Assembly (NCBI GenBank): GCA_030150265.1
Contig: JASLGG010000023.1
Location: 62,001 to 126,000 of the forward strand
From: Protaetiibacter sp.
Lineage (GTDB): Bacteria > Actinomycetota > Actinomycetes > Actinomycetales > Microbacteriaceae
Length of the DNA: 64,000 nt
Direction of reading: 5' to 3'
Shown: one piece after another, positions 34,394-41,833 of the stretch
How the letters are laid out: each line of letters starts with the position of its first letter
Position numbering within the stretch: position 1 is the stretch's first letter
Notes under the pieces: model-generated
Database searches by the model: none
Told to the model about the DNA's origin: nothing
What the model saw: the letters and a program-made list of their open reading frames with translations, nothing else
Position numbers and translations under genes: made by a program

Positions 34394-34541
34394 AGTCAGT
34401 CGAAGATGCCCCCGGCAGCGGTCGTGACGACGCGCTCGGCGCGAAACGCTCATCCGGGATGCGCGGGAGTGCGCGCCCGTGACGACCCCGCCCTAGCCTG
34501 GGCGCACCACCGGATGAGCACGCCGAGCACAGGAGCCGCCC

Positions 34542-35627
34542 GTGACCGAGAACGCCGCACCGCCCCTCTCCTGGGAGGAGCTGCGCCGCCTGCCGGTGCC
34601 CGACTGGCATCCGGTCTCGCAGCTGCGGCTGCCCGCCACCGCCGTCGAGTGCGCCGCATTCCCGGCGATCGACATCCACAACCACCTCGGCCGCTGGCTG
34701 AGCGACGGCGAGTGGATGATCGAGCATCCGGATGCGCTCGTCGCGACCATGGACGAGTGCGGCGTCGAGACGATCGTGAACCTCGACGGCATGTGGGACG
34801 CGGAGGTCACCGCCAACGTCGAGCGCTACGACCGCGCGTATCCCGGCCGGTTCGCGACCTTCTGCCAGCTCGACTGGGCACAGCTCGCCGCCGAGGACGG
34901 CGTGGAGCGGCTGCGGGCCTCCCTCGACGACAGCGCCGCCCGAGGCGCCCGAGGGGTGAAGGTCTGGAAGAACCTGGGCCTCAGCATCCGCGACGCCGGC
35001 GGCGCCCTCATCCTCCCCGACGACCCGCGCGTCGTCGCGGTCATCGCCCGGGCCGGCGAGCTCGGCCTGCCGGTGCTCATCCACACCGCCGACCCGAAGG
35101 CGTTCTTCGAGCCCCTCGACGCGCGCAACGAGCGCATCGACGAGCTCATGCAGGTGCAGGAGTGGTGGTTCGGCGACCGCGCGGTGCACCCCAGCTTCGA
35201 CCGGCTGCTGCTCGCCCACCGGCGCCTCGTCGAGGCCTGCCCGGGCGTGCGGTTCGTCGGCGCCCACGCGGGCTGCGCGGCGGAGGACCTCGACCTCGTC
35301 GAGCGCCTGCTCCAGGACTGCCCGAACTACTCGATCGACATCGGCGGGCGGATGGCCGAGCTCGGCCGCCAGCCGCGGCGCTTCGCCGCGCTGCTGGAGC
35401 GGCATCCCGACCGGGTGCTGTTCGGCACCGACATCTACCCGGCGACGCCCGAGCAGTTCCGGCTGCACTTCCGCTTCCTCGAGACGCACGACGAGGCCTT
35501 CGAGTACGCGCCCGGCGAGCCGGTGCCGCCGCAGGGCCGCTGGACGGTCTCGGCGCTGGGCCTGCCAGCGGGCATCCTCGAGCAGGTGTACCGCGCGAAC
35601 GCACTGCGGGTGCTGGGGCAGGCGTAG
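34542..35627 (+). CDS. Amidohydrolase 2-family metal-dependent hydrolase
   Basis: 361 residues from GTG with AGGAG upstream. Metal ligands of the PF04909 family are visible: DIHNHLG (H-x-H near 45-47), VLIHTADPK, FVGAHAGC and FGTDIYPATPEQ with the late Asp. Relatives include 2-pyrone-4,6-dicarboxylate and amidohydrolase-type hydrolases and decarboxylases. It is not of the NagA/AgaA deacetylase family, so a role as GalNAc-6-phosphate deacetylase is unlikely. It is transcribed alone, divergently from the importer operon, and may be controlled by the same operator region. Confidence 0.82.
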   Translation: MTENAAPPLSWEELRRLPVPDWHPVSQLRLPATAVECAAFPAIDIHNHLGRWLSDGEWMIEHPDALVATMDECGVETIVNLDGMWDAEVTANVERYDRAYPGRFATFCQLDWAQLAAEDGVERLRASLDDSAARGARGVKVWKNLGLSIRDAGGALILPDDPRVVAVIARAGELGLPVLIHTADPKAFFEPLDARNERIDELMQVQEWWFGDRAVHPSFDRLLLAHRRLVEACPGVRFVGAHAGCAAEDLDLVERLLQDCPNYSIDIGGRMAELGRQPRRFAALLERHPDRVLFGTDIYPATPEQFRLHFRFLETHDEAFEYAPGEPVPPQGRWTVSALGLPAGILEQVYRANALRVLGQA

Positions 35628-35631
35628 GGCT

Positions 35632-35698
35632 GGTCTCGACACGCGCCTGCGGCGCTACTCGACCAGCGGCAGTGCCCGTGGTCGGGCGTGTCGAAACC
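35632..35698. terminator. Inverted repeat between convergent genes, related to the dispersed repeat
   Basis: GGTCTCGACACGC (35632-35644) faces GCGTGTCGAAACC (35686-35698), a 13-base stem with one mismatch, between the stops of the amidohydrolase and aldolase genes. The arms resemble the GGTTTCGAGACGCG repeat at 2137 and 20571. A mobile or extragenic repeat used as a two-way terminator is likely. Confidence 0.6.
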
Positions 35699-35713
35699 GC
35701 CGCCCCGCAGCGC

Positions 35714-36562
35714 TCAGCTCGCGAGCAGTCCCGCGAAGTGGGCGACGGTCGCCGCCATCGCGTCGCGGGCGTGCGCCGTGTACGGGCGCGGGTCGACCGC
35801 ATCCGGATGCGCGGCGAGCGCCTCGCGCACGGCCGCCGTGCCCGCGATGCTGAGCGCCGTGCCCACGTTGACCTTGCGGATGCCGGCCGCCACGGCGGCG
35901 CGGATCGTGTCATCCGCGACCCCGGAGGAGCCGTGCAGCACGAGCGGCACCGGCACGCGCGCCGCGAGCGATGCGACGAGCACCGTGTCGACTCCGTCCG
36001 TGCGCTCGCGCATGGCGTGCGAGCTGCCGACCGCGACAGCGAGGCCGTCGACGCCGGTCGCGTCCGCGAACGCCGCGGCGTCGTCCGGATCGGTGCGCAC
36101 GCCGGGCGTGTGAGCGCCGTCCTTGCCGCCGATCTCGCCGAGCTCCGCCTCGACCCACAGGCCCGCCGCGTGCGCGCGGTGCGCCGCCTCGGCGGTCGCG
36201 GCCACGTTGGCCGCGTAGTCGAGGCGCGAGGCGTCGACCATGATCGAGCCGAGGCCCCAGGCCGCGGCGTTCGCGAGGGCCAGGTCGACGAGCTCCGGGT
36301 CCTCGATGTGGTCGAGGTGCAGCGCGAGCGGCACCGGCGCCGCCTCGGCGACGGCGCGGCACGCGGCGAGGATCGGCCGCGGGTCGCCGCCATGGAAGCG
36401 GATGGCGTTCTCGCTCAGCTGCAGGATCGCGGCGGCGCCGACATCCGCCGCACCCCGCGCGATCGCCTCCGCGTGCTCGAGGGTGATGACGTTGAACCCC
36501 GCCACGGCCCCTCCGGACGCGACCGCGGCGTCCACGAGCTCCCTCGTCGCGACGAGGCTCAC
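35714..36562 (-). CDS. Class II fructose/tagatose-bisphosphate aldolase
   Basis: 282 residues from GTG overlapping the GH4 stop (GTGA). GGAVAGFNVITLEHAEAI opens the family. Catalytic Asp and zinc His lie in LALHLDHIEDP; VEAELGEIGGKD, AVGSSHAM and LVLHGSSGV supply the other zinc and phosphate ligands. The length and the EIGG segment fit the KbaY/GatY/AgaY branch that splits tagatose-1,6-bisphosphate, though fructose-bisphosphate cannot be excluded. With the PfkB kinase and the AgaS-like enzyme it completes a route from galactosamine or galactose derivatives to triose phosphates. Confidence 0.88.
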   Translation of the reverse strand: MSLVATRELVDAAVASGGAVAGFNVITLEHAEAIARGAADVGAAAILQLSENAIRFHGGDPRPILAACRAVAEAAPVPLALHLDHIEDPELVDLALANAAAWGLGSIMVDASRLDYAANVAATAEAAHRAHAAGLWVEAELGEIGGKDGAHTPGVRTDPDDAAAFADATGVDGLAVAVGSSHAMRERTDGVDTVLVASLAARVPVPLVLHGSSGVADDTIRAAVAAGIRKVNVGTALSIAGTAAVREALAAHPDAVDPRPYTAHARDAMAATVAHFAGLLAS

Positions 36563-37881
36563 GGCAGCTCGTGCGGCACGCGGCCGCCCAGGTTCTCGGG
36601 CAGCAGCGCCGCGTGCGCCTCGGTCAGCTCGTCGCACAGCTCCCAGATCTCGGCGGGCGTGAGCGTCGAGCTCGCGTTGGGGTCGACGAGCACGGCCCGG
36701 CGCACGAGCTCGGGGTCGCCCTCCGCCGCGGCGCGGATGGCGAGCTCGGCCACCGAGAGGTACGCGCGGTTGAGCGCCGCACCGGCGGGCGGCACGGAGC
36801 CCCAGGCGATCGGGTGCACCCCCGTGCCGTCGACGACCGCCGGGACCTCGACCACGGCGCCCTGCGGCAGGTTGTCGATGAGCCCCGCGTTCGGCACGTT
36901 CACATGGATCTCGCGCGCGGCGCCGGTGAGCATCGAGTGGATGATCTGCGGCGCGTACTCGGCCGCGTCGCCCTCGTCGTGCAGCGGCACGTCGCGGCCG
37001 GCGCCGAGCAACTCGCGCGCCTCCTCGAACTCGCGCACGTTGTCCTCCGAGATGCCGATGTACTGCAGCGGCTCGAGCCGGAAGCGCTCGATCTGCGCGT
37101 CGTCGCGCAGGAACCAGTCGAGGTACTCGGAGGAGTGCTCGCTCGTCTCGGTGGGGTAGTAGCCGATGCGGCGGAAGATCTCGACGCGCACCCGCCGCTC
37201 GAGCTCGGGGTCGGCGGCGATGCGCTCCCGCAGGCGGGGGTAGAGGTCCTCGCCGTCGCGGCTCCACTCGGTGAGCCACGCCTGGTGGTTGACGCCCGCC
37301 GCGCGATAGCGGGTGCCCTCGAGCGGCACGCCCACGAGCGCGCACAGGTCGTTGACGGTCCAGTAGACGCTGTGGCAGAGCCCCACGGCCTTGATCTCGG
37401 GGGCGACGTGCGACATCCACCAGACGTTCATCGCCATCGGGTTGGTGTAGTTGAGGAACCACGCGTCGGGGCAGAGCTCCCGCATGTCGCGCGCGATGCC
37501 CGTGAGCACCGGGAAGGTGCGCAGCGCCCGGAACACGCCGCCGACGCCGGTCGTGTCGCCGATGGTCTGGCGGAGGCCGCGGCGGGCGGGCAGCTCGAGG
37601 TCGATCCGGGTGGCCGCGATGCCGCCCACCTGGATCAGGTTGACGACGAAGTCGGCACCCGCGAGCGCCGCGCGCCGGTCGGCGGATGCGGTGACCCGCA
37701 CCTCGCGCCCGAGCTGGCGGGCGACGCTCTCGGCGGTGAGTCGTGCCACCTCCAGCCGCTCCGGCTCGATGTCGTGGAGTGCGATGTCGAGCACCGGGAG
37801 GTCGGGGAAGCGCAGCAGGTCGGCGAGCAGCTGTCGTGTGAACACGACGCTCCCGGCCCCGAGGAAGACGATCGTCGGCAT
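36559..37881 (-). CDS. GH4 alpha-galactosidase (MelA type)
   Basis: 440 residues. IVFLGAGSVVFTRQL (4-18) binds NAD, as GH4 enzymes use an NAD- and Mn-dependent redox elimination mechanism. NYTNPMAMN (144-152), GLCHSVYWT (167-175, metal ligands Cys169 and His170) and GVNHQAW (196-202) are the GH4 signature set; the CHSV form with following residues fits the alpha-galactosidase branch rather than the phospho-alpha-glucosidases. It is cytoplasmic and coupled to the aldolase. It gives the locus a second route, mechanistically different from GH36, to cleave alpha-galactosides. Its start lies 85 bases from the divergent DeoR gene. Confidence 0.88.
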   Translation of the reverse strand: MPTIVFLGAGSVVFTRQLLADLLRFPDLPVLDIALHDIEPERLEVARLTAESVARQLGREVRVTASADRRAALAGADFVVNLIQVGGIAATRIDLELPARRGLRQTIGDTTGVGGVFRALRTFPVLTGIARDMRELCPDAWFLNYTNPMAMNVWWMSHVAPEIKAVGLCHSVYWTVNDLCALVGVPLEGTRYRAAGVNHQAWLTEWSRDGEDLYPRLRERIAADPELERRVRVEIFRRIGYYPTETSEHSSEYLDWFLRDDAQIERFRLEPLQYIGISEDNVREFEEARELLGAGRDVPLHDEGDAAEYAPQIIHSMLTGAAREIHVNVPNAGLIDNLPQGAVVEVPAVVDGTGVHPIAWGSVPPAGAALNRAYLSVAELAIRAAAEGDPELVRRAVLVDPNASSTLTPAEIWELCDELTEAHAALLPENLGGRVPHELP

Positions 37882-37929
37882 GCCTCGATTGTCGAGAGAC
37901 TGCGCGATGCGCGCAAGGAAATGATCGGA

Positions 37930-37958
37930 TTGACGCGTATTCGCTCATCTGTCATGCT
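37930..37958 (+). promoter_or_regulatory. DeoR promoter with an internal TTCGCTCA box
   Basis: TTGACG (37930-37935), 17 bases, CATGCT (37953-37958). The start of transcription would fall on or next to the ATG at 37967, so the mRNA is probably leaderless. ATTCGCTCA (37939-37947) lies in the spacer, fitting autorepression and joint control of the divergent GH4-aldolase operon. Confidence 0.55.
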
Positions 37959-37966
37959 CGCTTTCC

Positions 37967-38776
37967 ATGGCCACCGCCTACAGCACCAGCACCGTCGCCG
38001 AGCTCGGCGGCTCCCCCAAGCGGTCGCGCCGGATGGCCGACATCCTCGACGCCATCGCGGAGCGCGGCGAGGTCTCGCTCGCCGAGCTCGCCGAGCTGTT
38101 CCAGAGCTCCGCGGCCACCCTGCGCCGCGACCTCACGGTGCTCGCCGACCAGGGCCTCATCGTGCGCACGCACGGCGGCGCCAAGGCCGCCGGCTCGCTC
38201 GCCGAGCTGCCGGTCGCGCTGCGCGACACCCGCTTCCAGGACGCCAAGCGCCGGATCGCGCGCGCCGCCGCCATCCGCATCCCCCGCGAGCGGCACGCCG
38301 TGGCGCTCTCGGGCGGCACCACGACCGCGGGCGTCGCCCGCGAGCTCACGGGCCACGTCGACCTCACGATCGTCACCAACTCGCTCTCGATCGCCTCGCT
38401 CGTGGCGTCCTACCCGCGCCTCAAGGTCGTGATGACGGGCGGCATCCTGCGCCCCCAGTCGCTCGAGCTCGTCGGGGTGCTCGCCGAGGGCACCTTCACG
38501 GCGATCAACGTGGGCACCGCGATCCTGGGCGCCGACGGGGTCTCGGCATCCGCGGGCGTCACGACGCACGACGAGACGGAGGCGCGCACCAACCACGCGA
38601 TGGTCGCCAAGGCCCAGCGCACGATCGTGGTGGCCGACGGCTCCAAGATCGGCCGGGCGGCGCTCGCGCGCATGGCCGACACGAGCGACATCTCGGTGCT
38701 CATCACCGACGAGAGCGCCGACCCCGTCGAGCTGCAGCGCCTGCGCGAGCTCGGGGTCGAGATCGTCATCGCCTGA
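37967..38776 (+). CDS. DeoR-family transcriptional repressor
   Basis: 269 residues. RMADILDAIAERGEVSLAEL and the SSAATLRRDLTVLADQGLIV recognition region (about 22-63) form the DeoR winged helix with the typical RTHGGA link. The sensor domain has SGGTTTAGVARELTG and AILGADGVSASAGVTTHDE, which binds a sugar phosphate in this family. Position and boxes suggest it controls GH4-aldolase, the importer operon and GH114. AgaR, the galactosamine regulator of enterobacteria, belongs to the same family, in line with the proposed pathway. A tagatose or galactosamine phosphate would be the expected inducer. Confidence 0.9.
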   Translation: MATAYSTSTVAELGGSPKRSRRMADILDAIAERGEVSLAELAELFQSSAATLRRDLTVLADQGLIVRTHGGAKAAGSLAELPVALRDTRFQDAKRRIARAAAIRIPRERHAVALSGGTTTAGVARELTGHVDLTIVTNSLSIASLVASYPRLKVVMTGGILRPQSLELVGVLAEGTFTAINVGTAILGADGVSASAGVTTHDETEARTNHAMVAKAQRTIVVADGSKIGRAALARMADTSDISVLITDESADPVELQRLRELGVEIVIA

Positions 38777-38831
38777 CCGCCCGCCGCGCTCCCGCATCCG
38801 GCGCAGAATGGAGACGGGAGGGAGGCAGCCG

Positions 38832-39422
38832 ATGGCGGAGCCGCCCGCGTTCGCCGCGATCCGGAGCGCGATCGCCGCGCACCCGGACAACGCCGGCATG
38901 GCCGCGCTCGGCCACGCCCCCGTCTACCTCGCGGGGCCGGATGCGCGGATCGCGCTCGTCGGGCAGGCGCCCGGTCGCCTCGCGCAGGCGAGCGGCATCC
39001 CCTGGGACGACGCGAGCGGCGCCCGGCTCATGGACTGGCTCGGCGTGACGCCCCAGGAGTTCCGCGACCCCGAGCGCTTCGCGATCCTGCCCATGGACTT
39101 CTACTACCCCGGCCGCGGCACCGGCGGCGACCTGCCGCCGCGGCGCGGCTTCGCCGAGCGCTGGCATCCGCCGCTCCTCGCGCTCATGCCCCGCATCCGG
39201 CTGACGCTGCTCGTGGGCTCCTACGCGCAGGCGCACTACCTCGGGCCGCGACGCGGGCGCACGCTCACCGAGACGGTGCGCGCCTACGACTCCTCCCCGC
39301 CCGAGTTCTTCCCGCTCGTGCACCCCTCGCCGCTCAACTTCCGCTGGCAGGCCCGCAACCCGTGGTTCGTCGAGGAGGTCGTGCCCGCGCTGCGGGAGCG
39401 GGTGGCGGCGGCGCTCGCCTGA
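38832..39422 (+). CDS. Uracil-DNA glycosylase superfamily protein
   Basis: 196 residues from an ATG with GGAGG seven bases upstream. IALVGQAPGRLAQASGIPWDD (about 44-64) is motif 1 of the small UDG superfamily and LVHPSPLNFRW is motif 2 with the conserved His-Pro-Ser-Pro-x-Asn. Between them RLMDWLGVTPQEF and PMDFYYPGRG are typical of the bacterial subgroup annotated as uracil-DNA glycosylase family. It is cytoplasmic and presumably acts in DNA repair, apparently unrelated to its sugar neighbours. It follows the DeoR gene after 55 bases and converges with the LacI gene. Confidence 0.85.
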   Translation: MAEPPAFAAIRSAIAAHPDNAGMAALGHAPVYLAGPDARIALVGQAPGRLAQASGIPWDDASGARLMDWLGVTPQEFRDPERFAILPMDFYYPGRGTGGDLPPRRGFAERWHPPLLALMPRIRLTLLVGSYAQAHYLGPRRGRTLTETVRAYDSSPPEFFPLVHPSPLNFRWQARNPWFVEEVVPALRERVAAALA

Positions 39423-39425
39423 GGC

Positions 39426-40463
39426 TCAGCCGGCGGGGTCGGGCACGCGCGCGACGACGCCCGTCGTGCTCTCGCGCGGCTCGAGGCGGTGGCCGATGCC
39501 CGCGGCGTCCGGGCGCTCGCCGAGCGCCCCCGAGACGGCGCGGCGCGCGATCTCGCGCTTGTCGGGCGAGACGGTCGTGAGGCGGGGCGTCGCGAAGCGC
39601 CCCTCCGGGATGTCGTCGAAACCGGCGACGGCGACGTCTCCGGGGATGCGCAGCCCCGCGTCGTGGAGCGCGCGCATCGCGCCGATCGCGACCTCGTCGG
39701 TGACGCAGAAGACCGCGTCGATGCGCTCGCCGTCCGCGATGCGGCGCGCGACAGCAGCCCCCGCCCGGTAGCCGTCGGGCGCGGTGAAGTCGCGCACCCC
39801 GGTTCCGAGCACCGGCTCGAGCCCCGCGCGGGCGAGGGCCGCGTGGAACCCCTCGCGGCGCAGCGCGTTGAAGCGCGGCGACTCCCCCGCCACGCCGAGG
39901 AACGCGACGCGCTCCCGGCCGAGCGCGAGCAGGTGCCCGACGACCTCGGATGCGGCGGCCGCGTTGTCGATCGCGATCGGGCGCACGGGCGGACCCACGG
40001 CATCCGCGTCCCCCTCGCGCACGAAGTGCTCGCCGATGAGGGCGACGCCGGTGCGCGCCGCGATGCCCGCGAGGTCGCCCGCGGTGAGCCCGAGGGGGCT
40101 CAGGATGACGCCCTCCGGCTGCAGGGCGAGCACCCGCTCGACCTCCGCGAGCTCGCGCTCGCGCGAGCCGCGCGTCTGAGCCACGACGGTGCCGAGCCCG
40201 CGCGAGGCCGCCTCCTCCACGATGAGGTCGCCGAGCTCGCCGAAGTAGCCGACGCCGAGCTCCGGCACCATGAGCGCGAGCACGCCGCTGCGTCCCGTGC
40301 GCAGCTGCTGCGCCACGCGGTTGGGCACGTAGCCGAGCTCGTCGATCGCGCGCAGCACGCGCTCGCGCACCTCGGGGCTGACGTGCGGGAAGCCGATGAC
40401 GACGTTCGACACCGTGCGGCGTCCGACGCCCGCCCGTGCCGCGACGTCCTGCTGGGTAACCAC
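39426..40463 (-). CDS. LacI-family transcriptional repressor of the MFS-GH2 operon
   Basis: 345 residues from GTG. VTQQDVAARAGVGRRTVSNV (2-21) is the helix-turn-helix, VPNRVAQQLRTGRSGVLAL the hinge, and the sensor domain ends in AGFDDIPEGRFATPRLTTV. The GTG was chosen because family members start one to three residues before the helix; no Shine-Dalgarno sequence is present and a TAACCT -10 element seven bases ahead suggests a leaderless mRNA. The start codon lies inside one CCACGTGG operator and a second faces the divergent transporter, so it represses itself and the MFS-GH2-DUF2804 operon. Confidence 0.9.
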   Translation of the reverse strand: MVTQQDVAARAGVGRRTVSNVVIGFPHVSPEVRERVLRAIDELGYVPNRVAQQLRTGRSGVLALMVPELGVGYFGELGDLIVEEAASRGLGTVVAQTRGSRERELAEVERVLALQPEGVILSPLGLTAGDLAGIAARTGVALIGEHFVREGDADAVGPPVRPIAIDNAAAASEVVGHLLALGRERVAFLGVAGESPRFNALRREGFHAALARAGLEPVLGTGVRDFTAPDGYRAGAAVARRIADGERIDAVFCVTDEVAIGAMRALHDAGLRIPGDVAVAGFDDIPEGRFATPRLTTVSPDKREIARRAVSGALGERPDAAGIGHRLEPRESTTGVVARVPDPAG

Positions 40464-40467
40464 GTGG
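40460..40467. promoter_or_regulatory. LacI operator CCACGTGG, copy 1
   Basis: Perfect eight-base palindrome covering the GTG start of the LacI gene. Its centre is 32 bases, about three helical turns, from the centre of copy 2, well spaced for binding of two repressor dimers on one DNA face. Confidence 0.6.
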
Positions 40468-40488
40468 ACTAGGTTATGGTGAGTCGAC

Positions 40489-40502
40489 TTTCCACGTGGA
40501 AA
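40489..40502. promoter_or_regulatory. LacI operator TTTCCACGTGGAAA, copy 2
   Basis: Perfect 14-bp palindrome with the CG centre of LacI-type operators, 21 bases before the transporter start. Confidence 0.75.
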
Positions 40503-40522
40503 ATGATCCGAGGTATCCGACG

Positions 40523-41833
40523 ATGACGTCACCCGCCCTGCCCGCCGCAGCCGTCCGCGAACGCCCCGGTGCCCGCCTGTGGATCACCGTGATCGTGATC
40601 GGCCTCGTCGGCCAGCTCGCCTGGACCGTCGAGAACATGTACCTCAACGTGTTCCTCTACGAGGCGATCACGCCCGACCCGACAGCGATCGCCACCATGG
40701 TCGCGCTGAGCGCCGTCGCCGCCACCCTCGCGACGATCGTGGTCGGCGCCTGGTCGGACCGGATCGGCCGTCGGCGGGCCTTCATCTCGCTCGGCTACCT
40801 CGCCTGGGGCGTGTGCACCGCGGGCTTCGGCTTCCTCGCCCCGGCCCAGGGGGTCGTCGCCGCGCCCTACGTGCTCGCGGCCGTGGTCGGCATCATCGCG
40901 CTCGACTGCGCCATGAGCGTCATCGGCTCCGGCGCGAACGACGCCGCCTTCGCGGCGTGGGTGACCGACAGCACGACCCCGCGCATCCGCGGACGCGTCG
41001 ACGGCGTGCTCGCGATCATGCCGCTCATCGCGATGCTCGTCGTGTTCGGGGCGCTCGACGGCCTCACCCGGGCGGGCGAGTGGCGGCTGTTCTTCGGGAT
41101 CGTCGGCGCGGTCGTCGCGGTCACCGGCGTCGCGGCGTGGTTCCTCGTGCGCGACGCGCCGGTGTCCCGGATGGCGACGGAGGGGCCGTCGCTCGGCGAG
41201 CGGCTCGTGCACGGCTTCCGCCCGTCGACGGTCCGCGCCCACCCCGCGCTCTACCTCTCCCTCACGGCGTGGCTCGTGGTGGGCACCTCGAGCCAGGTGT
41301 TCCTGCCCTACGTGATCATCTATCTGCAGCGCTGGCTGAGGATCGAGTCGTACGCGCTCGTGCTGGGGGTCTCGCTCATCGCGGCCTCGCTCATCAGCAT
41401 CCTGGGCGGCCGCGTCATGGACCGGGTGGGCAAGCGGCGGATGCTGCTGCCGGCATCCGCGCTGTTCGCCCTGGGCCTCGTGCTGATGTTCTTCGCGCGC
41501 GACATGGCGTTCGTGATCGTGGCGGCCTCGCTCGCGATGGGCGGCATGATGCTCGCCGTGGCCTCGCTCTCGGCGACGGTGCGCGACGAGACGCCCGAGG
41601 GTCAGGCGGGCATGGTGCAGGGGCTGCGCATGGTGATGGCGATCATGGTGCCGATGATCGCGGGGCCGTTCATCGGCGCCTGGGTGATCTCGGGCGCCGG
41701 CCAGACGTATGTCGACCTGGGCGTCGAGCAGCCCGTGCCGGGCCCCGAGATCTTCGTCGCCGCGGCGGCCGTGCTGGTGCTCGTGCCGCTCGTGGCCGTC
41801 GCGCGGGCCCGCGCCGAGCGCCGCGCCCGATGA
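40523..41833 (+). CDS. MFS transporter, probable sugar uptake
   Basis: 436 residues with twelve predicted membrane helices. The ATG at 40523 is preceded by GAGG at nine bases; an earlier in-frame GTG at 40496 lies in the operator and is less likely. The loop GAWSDRIGRRRAFISLGY between helices 2 and 3 is the MFS A-motif, and GGRVMDRVGKRRMLLPA is its repeat in the second half. Coupled by ATGA to a GH2 gene and controlled by a divergent LacI repressor, it probably imports a beta-linked di- or oligosaccharide. Substrate is not readable from sequence. Confidence 0.85.
   Translation: MTSPALPAAAVRERPGARLWITVIVIGLVGQLAWTVENMYLNVFLYEAITPDPTAIATMVALSAVAATLATIVVGAWSDRIGRRRAFISLGYLAWGVCTAGFGFLAPAQGVVAAPYVLAAVVGIIALDCAMSVIGSGANDAAFAAWVTDSTTPRIRGRVDGVLAIMPLIAMLVVFGALDGLTRAGEWRLFFGIVGAVVAVTGVAAWFLVRDAPVSRMATEGPSLGERLVHGFRPSTVRAHPALYLSLTAWLVVGTSSQVFLPYVIIYLQRWLRIESYALVLGVSLIAASLISILGGRVMDRVGKRRMLLPASALFALGLVLMFFARDMAFVIVAASLAMGGMMLAVASLSATVRDETPEGQAGMVQGLRMVMAIMVPMIAGPFIGAWVISGAGQTYVDLGVEQPVPGPEIFVAAAAVLVLVPLVAVARARAERRAR

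Noticed and set aside
34542..35627. GalNAc-6-phosphate deacetylase (AgaA) for the galactosamine-type locus
   Set aside because: Metal-ligand motifs belong to the amidohydrolase 2 family and not to the NagA/AgaA family.
40496..40522. GTG at 40496 as the start of the MFS transporter
   Set aside because: It would lie within the operator palindrome and has no ribosome-binding site, while the ATG at 40523 has GAGG at suitable distance.
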